64,000 bases of DNA, taken from Rummeliibacillus pycnus_B (GTDB lineage: Bacteria; Bacillota; Bacilli; Bacillales_A; Planococcaceae). Location: contig NZ_JBCMNM010000042.1 of assembly GCF_050459865.1 (NCBI RefSeq), positions 1 through 64,000 on the forward strand, given 5' to 3'. Made by a program: the position numbers and the translations under genes. This document shows positions 60,965-64,000 of the stretch, one piece after another. Position 1 is the stretch's first letter; every line of letters starts with the position of its first letter. The notes beneath the pieces were generated by a model. It made no database searches, had not been told where the DNA came from, and worked only from the letters and a program-made list of their open reading frames with translations.

Positions 60965-61102
60965 ATAATCATTAAACCACTATTGAAGGTTACTTATGAA
61001 CAAATTCGTGCATATGTAACACAAGGGGACCAACTACCTAATTTACCGTTCGATGTACTAAAATCAGCGGTCTTTTTAATTAATTCATTTAATAATTTCT
61101 AA
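60965..61102 (+). pseudogene. Start-less coding relic (45 codons)
   Basis: IIIKPLLKVTYEQIRAYVTQ then LPNLPFDVLKSAVFLINSFN ends at TAA 61100. Codon use looks genuine but there is no start or partner; source gene unknown. Confidence 0.3.
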
Positions 61103-61159
61103 TAATTATTCACGCAAAAAACAAATGGAGTAGGTGAGGAAGAGTATAAAAATAATATT

Positions 61160-61202
61160 AAAAGGCGATTAAAGAAGATTGGGTCTTCTCAAATCGCCTT
61201 TA
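61160..61202. terminator. Bidirectional terminator
   Basis: AAAAGGCGATT pairs with AATCGCCTTT, with an inner GAAGA/TCTTC helix; it ends the minus-strand Mrr-like gene. Confidence 0.88.
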
Positions 61203-61215
61203 TTTGATAATCTTT

Positions 61216-62256
61216 TTATGTAGTCATCGCTTTATATACTAGTAGTTTTAGTTCATCACGATCGATTAACATTACGTTAGTATTCTTTGCTAATTGAATT
61301 GCGTTTGCGGTGAAGTAGCTATTAGTCACTACCCAAGCTTTATTTGCTTTATAATACGCCTGTGCAGCATAGATTTCTTGCACAGCGCTGTTTCCAATAT
61401 TTCCCTTATACCGTTTCGCTTGAACTACTATTGAAATGTTGTCTTTCTCTAATATTAGGTCAGCGCCATAATCCCCAGATTTTTGGGTGACTGATGAGAT
61501 AAAACCTAATTTACTAAAGATATTTGCTAAATATTCTTCAAATGCATAGCCATCTAAAGAATCAATATTAGCAAATTCTTCGTTTAATTCTTTCTTTGTA
61601 AAAATAATTTTTTCAATCTTTTGTTCGACAACTTGCTCTTCTGGTTTAGTATCAAGTTTTTCGCTATTGGAAACAACTTGGGGTACATCAAATTGGAATG
61701 TATCCTTTATAGTAATGGAGATAAGTATCAATATAAGTGAGAAATAAACACTAATTTCTATAAAATAGATACCACCAAATAGTAAAGAATGACTTTTATC
61801 TGCTACTGTTAAGCAAATGATTAAAGTCAATATTTCACAAACCCCAAAAATTTTATAAAATAGCTTTTCAAACTCTTTACTATTCATCTTAGGAGATGTT
61901 AATAAAACAAATTTAGAGGTTTTTGAAATTTTTCCATTTGCATCTATTTTATCAGTTTGCTTGTATGAAAATAAGTCGTTCGTTTTGATTTTAAATACTT
62001 TGCAAACTAACATGTAGATTCCATTAATAAATGAGTGACAAAGTAAAAATATACCCCAAAGCAGAATTACTCCAGCTACTATCACTACTGAATATAATAT
62101 AATAGCCTTGAAAAACGTAATAATATACGAATTTTTTGATTCAATTGAAGGAAGGTTAACGTAGATAAATAGCAACCATAACCATAGTCCATAGACTGAA
62201 GCTGCAATAAATAAGCATTTTAAAATAATAAAATTAATAATATATAATTTTTTCAT
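61216..62256 (-). CDS. Membrane-anchored Mrr-like restriction endonuclease
   Basis: A 346-residue protein. The first ~190 residues hold four hydrophobic segments in two pairs (FIILKCLFIAASVYGLWLWL; ILYSVVIVAGVILLWGIFLL; ILTLIICLTVA; YFSLILILISITI). The last ~120 are an Mrr_cat-type PD-(D/E)xK nuclease: DGYAFEEYLANIFSKLGF, KSGDYGADLILEKDNISIVVQAKRY with catalytic Asp and QxK, then AVQEIYAAQAYYKANKAWVVTN. Mrr-like nucleases cut modified or foreign DNA; membrane-bound versions occur in Firmicutes and might act on incoming DNA. Single gene. Confidence 0.88.
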   Translation of the reverse strand: MKKLYIINFIILKCLFIAASVYGLWLWLLFIYVNLPSIESKNSYIITFFKAIILYSVVIVAGVILLWGIFLLCHSFINGIYMLVCKVFKIKTNDLFSYKQTDKIDANGKISKTSKFVLLTSPKMNSKEFEKLFYKIFGVCEILTLIICLTVADKSHSLLFGGIYFIEISVYFSLILILISITIKDTFQFDVPQVVSNSEKLDTKPEEQVVEQKIEKIIFTKKELNEEFANIDSLDGYAFEEYLANIFSKLGFISSVTQKSGDYGADLILEKDNISIVVQAKRYKGNIGNSAVQEIYAAQAYYKANKAWVVTNSYFTANAIQLAKNTNVMLIDRDELKLLVYKAMTT

Positions 62257-62506
62257 AAACTAAATCACTTTCAAAATATATTAAGAGTTTTAATATACCA
62301 TGTGAAAGCGAAAGATATAAATTTACAGTAAATTCAAATATCGTTAAATTTTCAGGATGTAAATCGATTCAAAAAATTTATTTATTATAATGAGGCAAGT
62401 GCGATTTTTATGTATTTGAATGTCCTTGTGTTTGTTCGAAAAAGTAAGAGTTCGCATCCAATTCGTCAGGGGGATACACGCGCTCCTTCTAATATAATAT
62501 ATGCCA
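62257..62506. other. Intergenic, nothing recognised
   Basis: About 250 bases between the Mrr-like gene and nadR; no gene. A small G+C rise begins near 62460, matching the nadR-pnuC block. Confidence 0.35.
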
Positions 62507-63577
62507 TTATAGTACCTTCTTGATAATTTCTACACATTTTTCGTAACGTTTTAGTCGGTCAGGTTCATCAACAATGATTAAGTCGATTCCGTATTCCGCG
62601 TAAATACTTTTCAAAAACGTATTCCTTACTTTTCGCTCCGCCTCTTCTATAGGTCTTCGTGTACCATCGAGTTCATGGTAATTGTGCGGTTCGATATAGA
62701 TGTAAGTATCTATTTTCTCCTCTCTTCCGGAAATTAATTGGTCAAGTAGTACGGAAGGTTGACCGAAACTTCTTGAGTAGAAATATTGCGTGTAGACTAA
62801 ATCCGTATCTACTAATAATACTTTGTTCGATTCCTTCGACGCTTCATTCATGATATGGCAATGCCCTATGGCAATTTTAGGATAATCGCTTTCTTCATCG
62901 ACACCGCTGAAATTATTCAGCTCGTCGTAGTACGTTCTTCCGTACTCTGCAATACTATTTGTATCAAACCTTCTCGCTAACATCTTGATAAGGTGCGTTT
63001 TTCCCGCGGATTCAATTCCACAAATTGCAACTCTCTTCGTATAATACTCGCGAACTGCTTTCGGTAGGAAATCCCACATTTCGTAAATCCCATTGGTTCT
63101 AATATCTGTAGCAGAAACAAAAACATCTATTCGTCCGTAATCTAAAACTACGTGCTTACTTTCCGGAAGATATTTTGCAAAGTATTCTTCGTAGGTAAAT
63201 TCACTACTAAATACCATGTCAATTCTCCCTCCGACTTTCTCGAGCAACTCTGCATAGGAAATTAAAATAGAAGGATCGTTCATGTAATCGTCGGAACGCC
63301 TTTCATATTGAGAAAATACGCGGATATTAGGGAAATCTTTTAGTTCGCGGGAAATCCAACGTTCCCGGACTTTATTCGATACCCATTTGAAGGAAGCTCC
63401 TTTGCATAATGATTTATCGTAATCATCATCATAACCTACGACAACGAAAAGGATATCTACCATTGATTGTGCTTTTAAGATACAACTTAGATGTCCCTTA
63501 TGGAAGGGGAGAAACTTCCCTCCGTAGACACCAATTGTTTTTCCTTTGTATTCTGAAACTTCTACTCCGTAGTTCAT
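62507..63577 (-). CDS. nadR: NadR-type NMN adenylyltransferase/ribosylnicotinamide kinase
   Basis: A 356-residue fusion. Residues ~14-180 are the nucleotidyltransferase part (GVYGGKFLPFHKGHLSCI with the GxFxPxHxGH signature; VSATDIR as the ISxTxIR motif), making NAD from NMN. Residues ~185-356 are the P-loop kinase (CGIESAGKTHLIKML; LLVDTDLVYTQYF; TRRPIEEAERKVRN) that phosphorylates nicotinamide riboside. The N-terminal repressor helix-turn-helix of the enteric protein is absent. One base separates its ATG from the stop of pnuC upstream, and the GGAGGG site lies in pnuC. G+C is above the window norm, hinting at separate ancestry. Confidence 0.93.
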   Translation of the reverse strand: MNYGVEVSEYKGKTIGVYGGKFLPFHKGHLSCILKAQSMVDILFVVVGYDDDYDKSLCKGASFKWVSNKVRERWISRELKDFPNIRVFSQYERRSDDYMNDPSILISYAELLEKVGGRIDMVFSSEFTYEEYFAKYLPESKHVVLDYGRIDVFVSATDIRTNGIYEMWDFLPKAVREYYTKRVAICGIESAGKTHLIKMLARRFDTNSIAEYGRTYYDELNNFSGVDEESDYPKIAIGHCHIMNEASKESNKVLLVDTDLVYTQYFYSRSFGQPSVLLDQLISGREEKIDTYIYIEPHNYHELDGTRRPIEEAERKVRNTFLKSIYAEYGIDLIIVDEPDRLKRYEKCVEIIKKVL

Positions 63578-63578
63578 A

Positions 63579-64000
63579 CTATTTTCCCTCCTTAGAAATG
63601 CGCAGCCAGTTGATATATCCGTAAATTGCGTTAATTAGGAATGCAATCCACATCACTAATACCGCCCAGTCATTTCCTCCGCTTGAAACAAGCGTTACAA
63701 TCCAAAGAGAAATCGTTAGAACATCTACGACAATCCACATTACCCATTGTTCAGCGTATCGGAATAAAAGTAGGAACTGTGCAATTACAGAAAGAACAAC
63801 TGCAAGGCTATCTAATCGTACTTGTTGTGCATTAAAGAAGAATAGAATTTCCGCGTAAGCAATCCAACCAACTGCTATGATTACTCCTAAGATAATCCAC
63901 TGCTTCTTACTTAACCGTTTCGCATAAACTTCTTCCCCGTTTACCGCGTCATTTACTGATTTCTTGTGCTTAATCCATGCGAAGAATGCAATAAATTGAA
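63579..64000 (-). CDS. pnuC: Nicotinamide riboside transporter PnuC (partial)
   Basis: The last 140 codons of a multi-helix protein; the start is beyond the window end. On the minus strand it reads QFIAFFAWIKHKKSVND, then ILGVIIAVGWIAYAEILFFF, LDSLAVVLSVIAQFLLLFRY and AEQWVMWIVVDVLTISLWIV before a basic end. The YxEQW..W...D pattern is diagnostic of PnuC. It imports nicotinamide riboside, which the NadR kinase then traps and converts to NAD. The tight spacing shows a single operon with nadR. Confidence 0.93.
   Translation of the reverse strand, partial: QFIAFFAWIKHKKSVNDAVNGEEVYAKRLSKKQWIILGVIIAVGWIAYAEILFFFNAQQVRLDSLAVVLSVIAQFLLLFRYAEQWVMWIVVDVLTISLWIVTLVSSGGNDWAVLVMWIAFLINAIYGYINWLRISKEGK

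Noticed and set aside
1..64000. tRNA, rRNA, replication origin or complete IS element
   Set aside because: No such sequence was recognised on either strand; only truncated IS3 and IS110 pieces and a possible IS3 end are present.

Overview
The window looks like chromosome of a low-GC Gram-positive endospore-former of the Bacillaceae/Planococcaceae type (Lysinibacillus- or Bacillus cereus-like). The basis is AT-rich DNA, strong AGGAGG-type ribosome binding sites, frequent TTG/GTG starts, U-tract terminators, a Bacillus-type tandem glycine riboswitch, and families typical of that group: PT-TG polymorphic toxins, Imm6, YezG and SUKH immunity proteins, SelO, a SwrC-like RND pump and DUF2334. No rRNA, tRNA or CRISPR array was found. 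Family names come from recognising motifs in the sequence; no database search was possible.

Layout. 0.3-2.7 kb: a two-gene acyl-CoA ligase/enoyl-CoA hydratase operon. 3.3-14.8 kb: a polymorphic-toxin 'cassette graveyard'. It holds one intact pre-toxin-TG deaminase-like toxin with its Imm6 immunity gene, then a second toxin broken by one stop codon and a third cut by an IS3 relic and a 5-bp duplication (both with HNH/Endo VII-like C termini). Around them lie toxin 3' tails, intact and broken immunity genes (three Imm6 plus a fragment, two SUKH, two DUF6985-like, one YezG-like), IS3 and IS110 relics, and two copies of a serine-recombinase 5' end. 15-20.5 kb: XRE regulator, catalase, SelO, and an SDR protein without the usual Tyr/Lys pair. 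20.75-27.55 kb: a thiazole/oxazole-modified peptide (TOMM) locus of the heterocycloanthracin/sonorensin type (precursor with 18 Cys in a CXX repeat, leader-binding ThiF-like protein, fused E1-like/YcaO cyclodehydratase, SagB-type dehydrogenase). It is richer in G+C than its surroundings, lies between two 55-bp direct repeats, and is preceded by a strongly structured ~200-nt RNA-like element.

27.5-35.7 kb: RND efflux pump, pyridoxamine kinase, a glycine-riboswitch-controlled amino-acid permease, and an ECF transporter S component. 36.5-40.2 kb: a holin-like type I toxin gene and a NUDIX plus PLD-DEAH helicase operon, a plausible defence pair. 40.4-49.4 kb: secreted, acetyltransferase and transporter genes, a DUF2334 deacetylase-like/GT2 glycosyltransferase pair, and a phosphate transporter/DUF47 operon. 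49.6-57.9 kb: VOC, GNAT, MarR-MFS and TetR-YhgE regulatory pairs, and a secreted toxin/immunity pair with one orphan and one broken immunity paralogue. 58-64 kb: HNH nuclease pseudogene, putative transmembrane terpene cyclase, secreted protein, membrane-anchored Mrr-like nuclease, and a nadR-pnuC NAD salvage operon cut by the window end.

The points most worth following are the toxin/immunity cassette archive, the flanked TOMM island with its unusual core, two intergenic arrays whose different cores both repeat at exactly 21 bp, the NUDIX/PLD-helicase pair, and the terpene-cyclase-like membrane protein.
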